From positions 1 to 64,000 of the forward strand of contig BOJX01000003.1 of NCBI GenBank assembly GCA_016860685.1: 64,000 nt of DNA, in the 5' to 3' direction. The notes beneath the pieces were generated by a model. It had not been told where the DNA came from and did not search any database. It saw only the letters and a list, made by a program, of their open reading frames with translations. Of this stretch, positions 19,001 to 28,600 are shown one piece after another (the stretch's first letter is position 1; each line of letters starts with the position of its first letter). The translations under genes were made by a program, and so were the position numbers. Source of the DNA: Planctomycetota bacterium (GTDB lineage: Bacteria > Planctomycetota > Phycisphaerae > UBA1845).

Positions 19001-19581
19001 TTGCCGGTGCGCGCGGATTCGAGCGCGTCGTTCGTCATGATGTCGAAAGGCAGGTGGAACCGACGGTCGAGTTCGTCCTGCCATTGCTCGACAAGGTTGC
19101 CGGGGCAGACGATGAGGCAGCGTTGCAGGTCGCCGCGTGCGATCAGTTCCTTGATGAACAGTCCGGTCATGATCGTCTTGCCGGCGCCGGGGTCGTCGGC
19201 CAGCAGGAACCGGAGCGGCTGCCGGGAGAGCATCTCGCTGTAGACCCCCGTAATCTGGTGCGGGAGCGGCTCCACAAGCGACGTATGAACGGCCAGCAAC
19301 GGGTCGAAGAGGTATGCGAGCCGGATGCGGTTCGCCTCGGACAGAAGCCGGAACAGGGCGGCATCGCCGTCGAAGCTCCACGGGCGTCCGGCTTCGACGA
19401 TCTCCAGCGTCGGTTCACGGTCGCGGTAGAGCAATTCGTTGCCGAGTTTGCCGGCGGCGTCTTTGTACGTGACCTCGATTGCGACGCTGCCGATCCAGCG
19501 CACGTCGCTGATGGTGACGAGCGAGTCCGGGAGGATGCCTCGCACGGCCGTTCCGCGTGTGATGGTTTCGAGGGTCGCCAT
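16072..19581 (-). CDS. SNF2-family helicase with C-terminal DUF3883-like domain
   Basis: LADDPGAGKTIMTGLF, VCDEAHKLSA, LTATPHNGKEADF, VATDAAGEGINLQRAH, RFGRIHRIGQ; C-terminal LGYDIESAIPNTGLLRFIEVKGR. Confidence 0.9.
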   Translation of the reverse strand: MATLETITRGTAVRGILPDSLVTISDVRWIGSVAIEVTYKDAAGKLGNELLYRDREPTLEIVEAGRPWSFDGDAALFRLLSEANRIRLAYLFDPLLAVHTSLVEPLPHQITGVYSEMLSRQPLRFLLADDPGAGKTIMTGLFIKELIARGDLQRCLIVCPGNLVEQWQDELDRRFHLPFDIMTNDALESARTGNWFSETPLAICRLDKLSRDEDTQAKLNQTDWDLIVCDEAHKLSATYFGNEVKYTKRYRLGQSLSTLTRHFLLLTATPHNGKEADFQLFMALLDGDRFEGKFRDGVHVTDATDMMRRLVKEQLLKFDGTPLFPERRAYTVNYALSDAEADLYKQVTDYVREEFNRAEALENEGRKGTVGFALTILQRRLASSPEAIYQSLRRRRERLEKRLREEQLLKRGAEVGIDMTAGLPALTADDIDDLDDAPDKEIEDTEEHVVDQASAARTIAELRAEIAQLQDLERTALRVRQSGTDRKWDELSRLLQNNSEMFDAYGHRRKLVIFTEHRDTLNYLAERIGALIGKPEAVVIIHGGVGREDRRNAQEAFTQDKEVEILVATDAAGEGINLQRAHLMVNYDLPWNPNRLEQRFGRIHRIGQTEVCHLWNLVAKDTREGEVYYRLLEKLDEERNALGGQVFDVLGQVTFEDKPLRQLLLEAIRYGDQPEVRARLFQVVDKALDREHLRELVEVRALTHDAMDVSKVRQIREDMERAEARRLQPHFIAAFFLEAFKLLGGTIHEREANRYEIKHVPAVIRNRDREIGRGDAVLSRYERIAFEKGLISVPGKPLAAFVCPGHPLLDATLDLVIERHRDLLKRGAILIDDTDDGEHPRTLLYLEHAIQDARTDRAGNRRVVSKRLQFVEIDADGHAENAGPAPYLDYRPATEEEARALEQVKLPDWVRGDLETRAMEHAAIHIVPQHLDELRRRKEELLDKTKAAVQDRLTKEINYWDHRAAQLKDQELAGKVNAKLNSGLARQRADELTARLQKRLTEIEQERKLAALPPVVLGGAMILPVGLLRKLGAASAAAPPDFAIDTERSERLAMDAVAQTERRLGFVPRDVSEQNLGYDIESAIPNTGLLRFIEVKGRVRGARTVTITKNEILTALNKPDEFILAIAVIDQDRADVRYVRKPFEKEPDFKATSVNYDLSALLAQAQEPA

Positions 19582-19585
19582 CGGA

Positions 19586-19867
19586 TCAGCGGCCCTCCCT
19601 GGAAGTCGATTTCTCGGTCGGACTGCGGGTACGTCGTCCTCGGCGGTTGTTCCCGCCGGATTCGAGGACGTATCGCCAGCCGTCGTCGCGCCGCTCGGCT
19701 CTGATATCGTGCCCGCGCTGCCGTAAGGCCGTCACGTCGCGCGACACGGTCGGGATGGATACCCCAAGTTTTTCGGCGATTCTCGGCGTGGAGTAGGTTC
19801 CCTTGCGGATCATGCCGAGCACGGTCTCCAGTCTTCGCTCGATGTCGAGGGATCGTTGGTAAAGCAT
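19586..19867 (-). CDS. HTH_11/DeoR-like winged-helix regulator
   Basis: RRLETVLGMIRKGTYSTPRIAEKLGVSIPTVSRDVTALRQRGHDI. Confidence 0.75.
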   Translation of the reverse strand: MLYQRSLDIERRLETVLGMIRKGTYSTPRIAEKLGVSIPTVSRDVTALRQRGHDIRAERRDDGWRYVLESGGNNRRGRRTRSPTEKSTSREGR

Positions 19868-19939
19868 CCGCGGGGCCTCCTGACCGCCGCTACCTGTCTA
19901 TCGGAGCATGATAGACATGTCAACCCGTGCCTGCGTACC

Positions 19940-20011
19940 CTGCTCGGAGGGGGGTAGAGGGTGAGGCTTGGAGCGGGAGAGGGGCCGCGTCTCCCGCTCC
20001 ATCAACGTGGT
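19940..20011. repeat. 71-bp palindromic repeat, copy 3
   Basis: ctgctcggaggggggtagagggtgaggcttggagcgggagaggggccgcgtctcccgctccatcaacgtggt, with the same stem as copies 1 and 2. Confidence 0.85.
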
Positions 20012-20054
20012 CGGCTTGCGCCGGACTCGCCGCGTTCAACTTCGGACGCGGTGC

Positions 20055-20084
20055 TGTCAAGTTTTCTTGCCCGAAAACTTGACA
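20055..20084. promoter_or_regulatory. 12-bp perfect inverted repeat TGTCAAGTTTTC-ttgccc-GAAAACTTGACA
   Basis: Direct reading; about 190 bp upstream of the winged-helix regulator. Confidence 0.5.
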
Positions 20085-20157
20085 TCGGTCGCAGCGATTC
20101 GACGATGCTCGCCTCGCCCCCGCTCCGTCTCGCGCGCCGCCGCTTCCAACAGAAAAG

Positions 20158-20183
20158 CACCCCGGCGGTCGGCCGCCGGGGTG
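20158..20183 (-). terminator. Rho-independent-like terminator of the ardC gene
   Basis: CACCCCGGCGG-TCGG-CCGCCGGGGTG hairpin, followed on the - strand by cTTTTct, just 3' of 20194. Confidence 0.7.
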
Positions 20184-20193
20184 CGGTGAAGAG

Positions 20194-21012
20194 TCAGGCG
20201 GCGTGCGCCTGCTCGTCGGGGGCGTCGTGAAGCGCCGCGATGATCTCGGCGGCGACGTGCTGGATGCGGTCCAGCGACTCGGCCAGCGTCTCGGTCTTGC
20301 CGTCATACAGCTGGATGTAGTCGCTGGCGGCGGCACCGGTCTCCAGCCCGATCGCGTTGCTGACGACGAACGCGACGGCCTCGGCTTCGGTTTCGCGGAC
20401 GGTCTTGCTCGCCGGGCGGTTCTCGCCGCGATGCAGAAGCTCGTGGGCGAGTTCATGCACGGTCACGGAGAACTCGTGCGCGGGGACCAGCCCGGCCCGG
20501 ATGCTGATGCGTCCGCCGCGGGACACGCCGTCGGCGCCGATGGGCACGTCGGCGTTGTCGAGCGTGATGCCGCGTTCGGCGATGACCTGGCGCAGGCGGT
20601 CGATGTGGCGGCCGGGATCGCCGTTGACGCGGTGCGGTTCGGGGAGCGGCTGACCGTCCGTCTGCGATACGTCGAAGACATACACGCCGCGGAATCGCAG
20701 CATGGGCTTCTGCGGCTCGCCGTCCTTCGCCTGCTCGTCCTGCACGCGCAGCACCATCGGCGCGATGATGACGATGCCCTTCTCGCCCTTCTTCACGAAT
20801 CGGCCCATCTGCTTCCAGGTGCTGAAGCCGGCGACGTGGGTCGCGTCGGGCATCTGCGACAGGATCAGCATGACGTTTCCGAAGCTGTACCGGTGGAACC
20901 GGGCCAGCATGGCGAGATAGCGGGTGAGTTCTTCGCTGCGGCCGTTCTTGAGCGCGTCGGCGAGTTGTTCGAGGGCTTGGTCGGCGATCTTCTTGGCTTG
21001 TTCGGCTTTCAT
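20194..21012 (-). CDS. ArdC-like antirestriction protein (ssDNA-binding domain plus metallopeptidase)
   Basis: SFGNVMLILSQMPDATHVAGFSTWKQMGRFVKKGEKGIVIIAP (ArdC N-terminal) and HELAHELLH zinc motif; start at MKAEQ. Confidence 0.85.
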   Translation of the reverse strand: MKAEQAKKIADQALEQLADALKNGRSEELTRYLAMLARFHRYSFGNVMLILSQMPDATHVAGFSTWKQMGRFVKKGEKGIVIIAPMVLRVQDEQAKDGEPQKPMLRFRGVYVFDVSQTDGQPLPEPHRVNGDPGRHIDRLRQVIAERGITLDNADVPIGADGVSRGGRISIRAGLVPAHEFSVTVHELAHELLHRGENRPASKTVRETEAEAVAFVVSNAIGLETGAAASDYIQLYDGKTETLAESLDRIQHVAAEIIAALHDAPDEQAHAA

Positions 21013-21542
21013 GTTTTGCTCCTTGTCGGGACCCGCGACGTGCGGTCCCTTCGCCGAGACAGGGACCCCGGCGGGGGTGACAAAGGAGCGAGCGGCGCGC
21101 AGGCCGGCAGCACGCCGGAGAGTCCCGCGAAGCGGAGCAGGACGAATGACGGACCGGACCCGGAGGGCGCCCTTCTTGGCGGGTCCGGCGTGAGGCGTGC
21201 ATGACTCGGAGGCGGGAAGCGAAGCGGTGACGGCCGGAGCGGCGCGATTGAAAGCCGTTAGACAAGCCAAACGCCGACGGGCCGGATGAGCCGACCGGAT
21301 ACGACAGCGAAGGCATCAACCCGTGCCGGTTGCCGACACGTGACTACAGCGGAGGGAATGGTGCCGGTCCGCTCGCTCGACGCGGGTCGTCGGCTGACAC
21401 CGGGTGCGGTCGCGCTAGCGGATTGGCGGCGTGGGCATCGAGAGCGCCATGCGGCAATCTGGGAAAGGCGAAGGCGGCGGTAGGGACGGGCGCAGCGAAT
21501 CCCGGCGGCACAGGACCGACGGAAAAGCCGCCTTCGGGCCGC

Positions 21543-21758
21543 TTATCGGTCGGTGTGGGCCTCGACGCGGGCGATCAGGGCGGACGGTCGGACCTTCAGC
21601 ACCTTGCAGAGCTTGAACAGCATCTGGACGGTCGGCGACTTCTGGTTCAGCTCCAGCAGGCTCACGTAGTTGCGCGAGACGCCGGCCTTGGCCGCAAGGG
21701 TTTCCTGCGTCAGTTTCGCCCGGAGCCGTTCTTCGCGGAGTTCATTGCCAAGCACCAA
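21543..21758 (-). CDS. XRE-family transcriptional regulator
   Basis: ELREERLRAKLTQETLAAKAGVSRNYVSLLELNQKSPTVQMLFKLCKVL. Confidence 0.85.
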   Translation of the reverse strand: MVLGNELREERLRAKLTQETLAAKAGVSRNYVSLLELNQKSPTVQMLFKLCKVLKVRPSALIARVEAHTDR

Positions 21759-21857
21759 AAGAAGGCTAAAGGCTGGTATTGGCCGGGTCTGCCAACTATA
21801 GTTGGAATACGGCAGGGGCGTCCCGGCCGAATGGCTCCATTCCCTGGAGGACCGCTC

Positions 21858-22469
21858 ATGCGCAAGTCGTGTTTTGTCGTAAGTGTTCTGGCCCTCGCCC
21901 TCTGCCCCGCCGCTTCTCGTGCCGACATCGTGCAGAACGGCAGCTTCGAGTTCTTCGGCGGCAGCGGCAACAGCAACATCGGCATGGGCATCGCGCCCTG
22001 GGTCATCGGCGGCGGCGGCATCGACATCTGCGAGCCGAGCGCGCCCAACTACTGGCAGGCCGCCGACGGCCTCGTGTCGTTATCGCTCAACTGGTCCTCG
22101 CCGGGGTCGGTGTCGCAGACGCTCACGACCACGGCCGGACAGGCGTACGAAGTCCGGTTCTGGATGGCCGCTGAAATCTACGGCGGGCCGGCGCTCCGCA
22201 CGATGGACGTGGCGTGGAACGGCTCGGTGGTCGGCTCGCCGTCCTTTCTCTACACGGGGCAGGGTCCGAACAACATGGGCTGGACGGAGTTCGCCTACGT
22301 CATCCAGGGCACGGGCCTCGACACGCTCTCGTTTGTGAGCACCACCTCTGCCAACTATGGCCCGGCACTCGACAACGTGTCCGTGAACCCGGTCCCCGAG
22401 CCGGCGGCGCTCGCGATGTTCTCGCTCCTGGGCGTGTCGTTGCTGCGTCGGCGGAGGAACGGTGCCTGA
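21858..22469 (+). CDS. PEP-CTERM sorting-domain exported protein
   Basis: Signal peptide; NGSFEFFGG choice-of-anchor-type start; C-terminus VPEPAALAMFSLLGVSLLRRRR. Confidence 0.85.
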   Translation: MRKSCFVVSVLALALCPAASRADIVQNGSFEFFGGSGNSNIGMGIAPWVIGGGGIDICEPSAPNYWQAADGLVSLSLNWSSPGSVSQTLTTTAGQAYEVRFWMAAEIYGGPALRTMDVAWNGSVVGSPSFLYTGQGPNNMGWTEFAYVIQGTGLDTLSFVSTTSANYGPALDNVSVNPVPEPAALAMFSLLGVSLLRRRRNGA

Positions 22470-22526
22470 TCCGCATTGCGTTTCGTGGTCCCATCCAAGT
22501 GATCAGGAGTGTAAGGAGTTGAACAA

Positions 22527-23930
22527 GTGTTCCGATTGTGCGCATTGTCAGCAGTTGCTCTGGTGTTGGTAGCCGCGCATCTGGCGAAGGCGCAGGAAAG
22601 CGCGCCTCCGCCCATTCTGCGCATGACGTTCGGACCGGCGCCGGGAGCGCTGCCACCGCCTGTGATCGACCTCGTGTTTTCCGCGGACGGTAAGTCCGTC
22701 GCCGCTGTAGGGGCTACGGCGGCGTGGGTTTTGGAACTGAACACGGGGCGCTGTTCCCTGTCGTCCGTGCAATCGGGTTTCCGGGGACCTCAATCGCCAA
22801 CGGGCCATCTTTCCAAGAGCGGCTCGCTGTTCGTGACCAGGATTGATGTGCAGGATGCGCCGAAGCTGTACGACGCCAACGGCGCGAAGCTGTTGTGCGA
22901 AATGAGATTTCCGACTCATGCCGCGTTGTGGCCCCGCGCCAAGAGTCCACCATCGGGAATCGAGGGCAACTACCCGCCTCATCTTTACAAAGATGGTAAG
23001 CCTCCTACGCAATACGTTGCCGGCTCCCCGTTCATGGACATCTCGCCCGACGGAACCATCGCGGCGCTGTCCTATGACCCGCATCGCCACGACAAGGACG
23101 GTGAATCCGCGGCGAAGGATGTCCTGACGAAACCAGTCAGACCGGTGTCGCTGAGCGAGGTCGCTCTGTTTCGTCCCGGTACAGGTGAGATCGTCCGGCG
23201 GCTCACCGCCCCGAGCGAGGCGCAGCCGGAAGCGGTCGCCGCGTTCCCGCGCGAGCCGAAATGCTTCCTGATTGATTTTGTGGCGTTCTCGCCGACAGGC
23301 AATCGTCTCGCCGCTCGCGTACCGACCGGCGCGATCATCATCTGGAACGTCGCCGCTGGGAGCGTTGAGCAGGTGCTGCATGGCAGGCCCTTCGACCAAA
23401 CGATTGAGCTGACGGATGGTGAACGTGCCCGGCGCGTACTGACGTGGCTCGGCGACGACACGCTGATCACGTTGGCGCCGGTGGATGCGCACGCCTCGGC
23501 GAATGCGCGCCGGTATGTCCGCTGGGATGTCAACAAAGGCGTCAGCGACGAGGTCGCGTGGGAAGCGGCGGCGCGGCGTGGCAGCGGAGCCGACAAGGAT
23601 GATGACGGGGGTCTGCGAGCGCGCGCTGTGCGCGCCAAGGTTGGCGTGGCGGAATTCTCACCCGATGGCCGGTGGGCGGTTTGCATCCGAACCGGTCCGA
23701 AGAAGGGCAAGGCACGCACGGGTTATACGCTGGAGGTCGCCGATGTCGCCGCACGCCGAGCCGTCGGCGCGCTGGCGTGCTCGCCGGATGACGAGCCGGT
23801 CGCGATCCGTTTCTCGGCGAGTTCGGATTCCTTGGCGATCGCGACGCGACATGGGGCGCTGTATGTCGTGCCGGTCACCCGGCTCGTCGAGATGGCGCAC
23901 GACGGGAGACTGCTGGCGGCCCGTGAGTGA
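22527..23930 (+). CDS. Secreted WD40/beta-propeller-like protein
   Basis: Signal peptide; repeated DLVFSADGKSVAAVG, VAFSPTGNRLAAR, AEFSPDGRWAVC. Confidence 0.7.
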   Translation: MFRLCALSAVALVLVAAHLAKAQESAPPPILRMTFGPAPGALPPPVIDLVFSADGKSVAAVGATAAWVLELNTGRCSLSSVQSGFRGPQSPTGHLSKSGSLFVTRIDVQDAPKLYDANGAKLLCEMRFPTHAALWPRAKSPPSGIEGNYPPHLYKDGKPPTQYVAGSPFMDISPDGTIAALSYDPHRHDKDGESAAKDVLTKPVRPVSLSEVALFRPGTGEIVRRLTAPSEAQPEAVAAFPREPKCFLIDFVAFSPTGNRLAARVPTGAIIIWNVAAGSVEQVLHGRPFDQTIELTDGERARRVLTWLGDDTLITLAPVDAHASANARRYVRWDVNKGVSDEVAWEAAARRGSGADKDDDGGLRARAVRAKVGVAEFSPDGRWAVCIRTGPKKGKARTGYTLEVADVAARRAVGALACSPDDEPVAIRFSASSDSLAIATRHGALYVVPVTRLVEMAHDGRLLAARE

Positions 23931-23981
23931 AAGCGGAGGAACGGCGATGCCGTGTGGCGACATAAGCACTGAGGAGCTGAT

Positions 23982-25445
23982 ATGACCTCAACTTGGTTCA
24001 AGATGATCGCGGTCGCGGTTCTCGGGGCGATGACCTCCGTGGCAGCGGCGCAAGGGGACGAACACGGGCTCCCGCTGGCGGCGTTCAAGTTCGGCCCCGA
24101 CGCGGCAGAATCGGTCTCGGTGGTCTCCCTGTCGTTTTCGACGGACGGGCGACTGCTGGTGGCGAACGGCGAATTCGAGACGGGCGCATCAAAGGGTGAC
24201 TTGGTGCAGACATGGGACATTGACAAGGGCGAGAAGCGTTTCTCCAAAGCCATTCGACGGGCAAAGTCGCCCTTCCCGGGATTTGGGTTCTGTGGTGGGG
24301 TTGTCGTTGTTGACGTATCCGTACCCGGTGCCGCACCCACGCGTGGCGGTCAACCTGCCCCCGACACCTTGACCCTCGTGGACGCGGTGAAAGGAATCCC
24401 GCTGGGGCGATGGCGGGCACCAGTCCTCAGCGGGTCGCTCGACGGTTCGTTTGATGCGGGAAGTGGGCCGACATCCGTCGGAGTCATGGACCTCGCCTCG
24501 GACGGAAGCCTCGTCGCCTTCGCGTGCAATCGCTTCACGGAGAACACCATTCGCACGAGCCCGGACGGCAAGCGGCTGCCCGGGGAGTCTGATTCGATCG
24601 TCCTCGTGCGGCCCCTTTCCGGCGAGGTCGTTCGCGTCATCCAACTGCCTGTCGCCCCGCATGAGATTGCACCAGGACTCCCGGGCGATCCCGTTCCGAT
24701 CAATATCCGCTGGATGGCGATCTCGCCTGCGGTGAAGTGCCTCGCCGCTCGCGACGACGATGGTCGCCTGTTTGTGTGGAGACTCGACACTGGCAAGGAA
24801 CTGGCTACGTTCAAGACTGCGGTGCGCGGTCGCCCGAAGTTCGACGAGAACGGAAGTGTCCTGCATCCAATCGAATGGATCGACGACGACACGCTCGTCG
24901 TGCGGCTCATGGATGGCTTGAACCAGGACGCAGCGCGGCGTTACCAGCGTTGGAGAGTTTCTGACAAATCAACCGAAACGCTCAGTTGGACCGTGCCCTC
25001 CAGCCCCCCTCAATCCACGTCGCGGCCCGGCCGGCTACCAATGCCGCAGGATGAACACGGCACCATGCCGTGGGCCGGAAAGGCGGCCTTCTCGCCCGAC
25101 GCACGTCTGGCGGTCTGCGTCGGCGAGCCTATCGTGACCAAGGCTCGCAAACACGGTGTCGAATCGGCATGGTTGGAAGTCTTCGCGGTACGAGACAAGA
25201 AACTGCTGGGGATGGTCCCGTGGCCCGTTGCGGACGCGGTGCCGGACATGCTGCGGTTTTCGGGTGATTCCAAACGCTTGGCACTGGCGAGCGCGGATGG
25301 ACACTTGTGGGTCACAAACACTGCCGATCTCGAGCAGGCGGTGCGGGCCTTCCCGGTGCCCGCAATCCAGCCGCCCGCCGATCCCGCGGACCCCGAACCG
25401 TCACGCGGGCGTCATCCGCGGCGTCCCGGGCGGCGTGGCCGGTGA
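23982..25445 (+). CDS. Secreted WD40/beta-propeller-like protein, paralogue of the preceding gene
   Basis: LSFSTDGRLLVANG, AAFSPDARLAVCVG, LRFSGDSKRLALAS; same layout as 22527-23930. Confidence 0.7.
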   Translation: MTSTWFKMIAVAVLGAMTSVAAAQGDEHGLPLAAFKFGPDAAESVSVVSLSFSTDGRLLVANGEFETGASKGDLVQTWDIDKGEKRFSKAIRRAKSPFPGFGFCGGVVVVDVSVPGAAPTRGGQPAPDTLTLVDAVKGIPLGRWRAPVLSGSLDGSFDAGSGPTSVGVMDLASDGSLVAFACNRFTENTIRTSPDGKRLPGESDSIVLVRPLSGEVVRVIQLPVAPHEIAPGLPGDPVPINIRWMAISPAVKCLAARDDDGRLFVWRLDTGKELATFKTAVRGRPKFDENGSVLHPIEWIDDDTLVVRLMDGLNQDAARRYQRWRVSDKSTETLSWTVPSSPPQSTSRPGRLPMPQDEHGTMPWAGKAAFSPDARLAVCVGEPIVTKARKHGVESAWLEVFAVRDKKLLGMVPWPVADAVPDMLRFSGDSKRLALASADGHLWVTNTADLEQAVRAFPVPAIQPPADPADPEPSRGRHPRRPGRRGR

Positions 25446-25635
25446 ACCGGCAGGCGTGGTCAATGCGGAGCTGTCAGTGGCGCTTGTCGGTCCGAACTGG
25501 GAGATTCTGAGGGAGTGATGGCTGAGGCGCTTGTATCGGTTCGCGGCGCATCCTCCCAGAAATGGGCCAGGAATCGTCAAAGGGCATGTCGTCGCCGTTT
25601 GCTCCCTCCCCTGCCTTGCTCGCTTCCTCCGGGCC

Positions 25636-28600
25636 TCAGAATCGGAATGAACGGGTATCCGTTGACGGATCGGCGCGCATTCCTCTGAATGCCCTCTCCG
25701 GAGTGTCGGGCGGTGTCGCCGCGTCCGTGCCGGAAGGCGATTCCGTGCGACGGCGAATGCGGACCGTGACGGGTTCCTCCGCATCGAGCCGGCGGTTGCC
25801 GGCGCGCTCGGGCGCCGCCTCGATGGTGTGTTCGGCTTTCAGCGCCTTGATCCGTTCGGCGAGTTCGGAAGCCGACGGCGGTGGCTCGTTGCCCGGTTCC
25901 GGCGTAGCACCGGACAGGCTGACCTTGAGTTGATCGCGCAGGCTGGTCAATGCAGATTGGTAAGCGTCATGGACGAAGGGCTTGCCGATGCGAGCCTGGT
26001 AGTCGCGAAGCTGGGCTTCCGCGATGGATAAGTCCTGTCGAACCCTGGCGATTTCGGCGCCATACGCACCGGCAAGGCGGTCGAGGGCGTTGAAGACGGC
26101 GCGCGGTCCGTGACTGCCCCGCAAGAGCCGGTCGTGCCGGGTTGTCGCCCCTTCAAGATAGACCTCGGCCGGGAACTGCGGATGCAGCACAAGGCCGAAC
26201 CGCAGGCCGCGAAACACGCCGAGAGGAATCCGGCGCTCCTGCCGGATCTCTCTCGGCAACGCATCCAGTTGACCGCCCAAGACGGAGGGCGCGTCCTCGC
26301 GTGAGTATGTGCGGCCCCCGATGGCAATGGGATCGCCGGCGCGAGCGGCGGCGACGGATTGGTCTGCGGTGAGGTTGGACAAGCGTTCTGACAGGCCGGC
26401 AATCGTGCCCGGCAAGTCGCGCACGCTGCGCCGGGCGACGTACTGCTCGTCGATGTGCTGCTTCTTCAAGAGTGCGAGCCGCTGCAATTCTGCGTCGGCC
26501 TCGGCCAAGGTCAGCACCGCGGGGTTGCCCGATGCAATCGCCTTGACCTCGGCGTAGGAGAGTTCCTGGCCGCCGACATCCTCGGCGCGACGCGCAGCAT
26601 TGTTGCCGGTGATGACCTGGCCGATGAAGCGGGCCTTGGTTTCGAGGGCCTGCCACATGTAGGCGTCGAATGAACCCTCCGTGACGTAGCGGTAGACCGC
26701 CACTTCCTTGTTCGTGTTTCCCTGGCGGAGAATGCGGCCCTCGCGCTGCTCGACCTCCGCCGGCTTCCACGGGGCGTCGAGATGATGCAGGGCCACCAGA
26801 CGTTGCTGCACGTTGGTGCCGGTGCCCATCTTTTGCGTGCTGCCGATCAGCACGCGCACCGAGCCGTTGCGGACTTTCTCGAAGAGCGCCTGCTTCTTGG
26901 CATCGGAATCGGCATCACCGATGGCCGCGATCTGCGCTCGCGGTATGCCGCCGGCGACCAGCTTCTCGATCACGTCGTCGTAGGCCGAGTATCCCCACGG
27001 GGTCGGGTGAACCCCCATGTCGCAGAAGATCATCTGCGTGCCTCGCGTCGCGGCCGTCCGCTCCCATATCGCGGCGACGTTCTCCACCATCCGGTTGACC
27101 TTCGAGCCGGCGAAATCCGCAGCGGCAGCCGAGAGCATTCTCGCGTCGATAGCGAGCTTGCGGCCGTCGGTAGTGATGTTCAGCGCGTTGTCTACGCGCG
27201 GGTCCACTTTCTCCGAACGCAGACGTTCGTAGCGTTCGACGAGTTTTTCCTGGAGGGCGTGCTGCTCCGCTGACATCGGGCAAGCGACGACGATCGGCTT
27301 GCCGGTTTCCAGTTGCGGCTGGGGCAGGTCGAGCATCCCGGCCGTCTGCACGTCGGAGAAGGCCCGGAACATCTGCTGGAGTTCCGGCAGGTTAGTGAAG
27401 CGGGCGAAGCGGCTCCGCGGCCGCAGCGACGCGCCGTCGGGAGAAATCTCCATCGTGTCGATCACTTCCCCGAACGTGGCCGCCCAGGCGTCGAAGTGCT
27501 CCAATCCGCGGGTCTTGAGTCCGTCCGGGTCGAGGAACCGCTGCATGGTGTACATCTCCACCATCGTGTTGGAGATCGGCGTTCCGGTGGCGAAGGTGAC
27601 GCCGTGGCCGGCATGTTGCTCGCCCAGAAAGCTCGCCTTCATGTATACGTCGAAGGCGCGTTCGCTGCCGCCGGTCTGGATGCCGGCGACACGCTCCATC
27701 TTGGTCGGCGTCTCCAGATTCTTGAAGAAGTGCGCCTCGTCGATGAAGACATGATCGACGCCGAGTTCGTCGAACACCAACCCGTCGTCTTTTTTGTCCT
27801 CGGCAAGCAGGTCTTTCAGGCGTTCCACGCGAGCCGCCTTCTGTTTCTCAATCGCCTTGATGAGATTGCGGTTGGAACCCTTTGCCTCGGCGTGCTCGCG
27901 CAGCAGCTCGTCGTATTCGGCGATCTGCTCGATGAGGAACTTCTCCTGGTAATCCCGCGACATGCCGATCCGCTCGAACGATGAATGGGTCACGAGAATG
28001 CCGTCCCATTCGCCGCTGGCAATCTTGGCGGTCAGAAGCTTGCGGCGGTCCCGGCTCAGGTCGTCCTTGGTGGCGACGAGCAACTTGGCGTTGGGATAGA
28101 GCTGCATGAACTCGCGGGCGAACTGCTCCAGCAAGTGATTGGGAACGACGTACATGGGCTTCTTGATGAGGCCGGCCTGCTTCATCTTCATGCCGGTGGC
28201 CGCCATCGTGTAGGTCTTGCCCGCGCCGACGGCGTGGGCGAGCAGCGTGTTGCCGGAACTCATCCCCCGCCACACGGCGTCGGCCTGGTGCGGCCGAAGC
28301 CGGATCGTCTGGTTCATGCCGGGGAAGTCCAGGTGCGAGCCGTCGAAGAGACGCGGCCGGAGGTTGTTGTACGTGTCGTTGTAGAGCCGCACCAGCCGCT
28401 CGGTTCGCTCTGGATCGGTGAAGACCCATGCGCGGAAGCGCTCCTTGATGAGCTTTTGCTTTTCACGTGCCGCCATCGTGTCTTCCTGGTTGACCACGCG
28501 CTCCTCGCGGTCGCCGTGGTCGATCACGTCGTAGATGACGGGGGACTTCATGTTCAGGGCGAGTTCGAGCAACCACGTTCCGTTGGCGCGCGCGGTGCCG

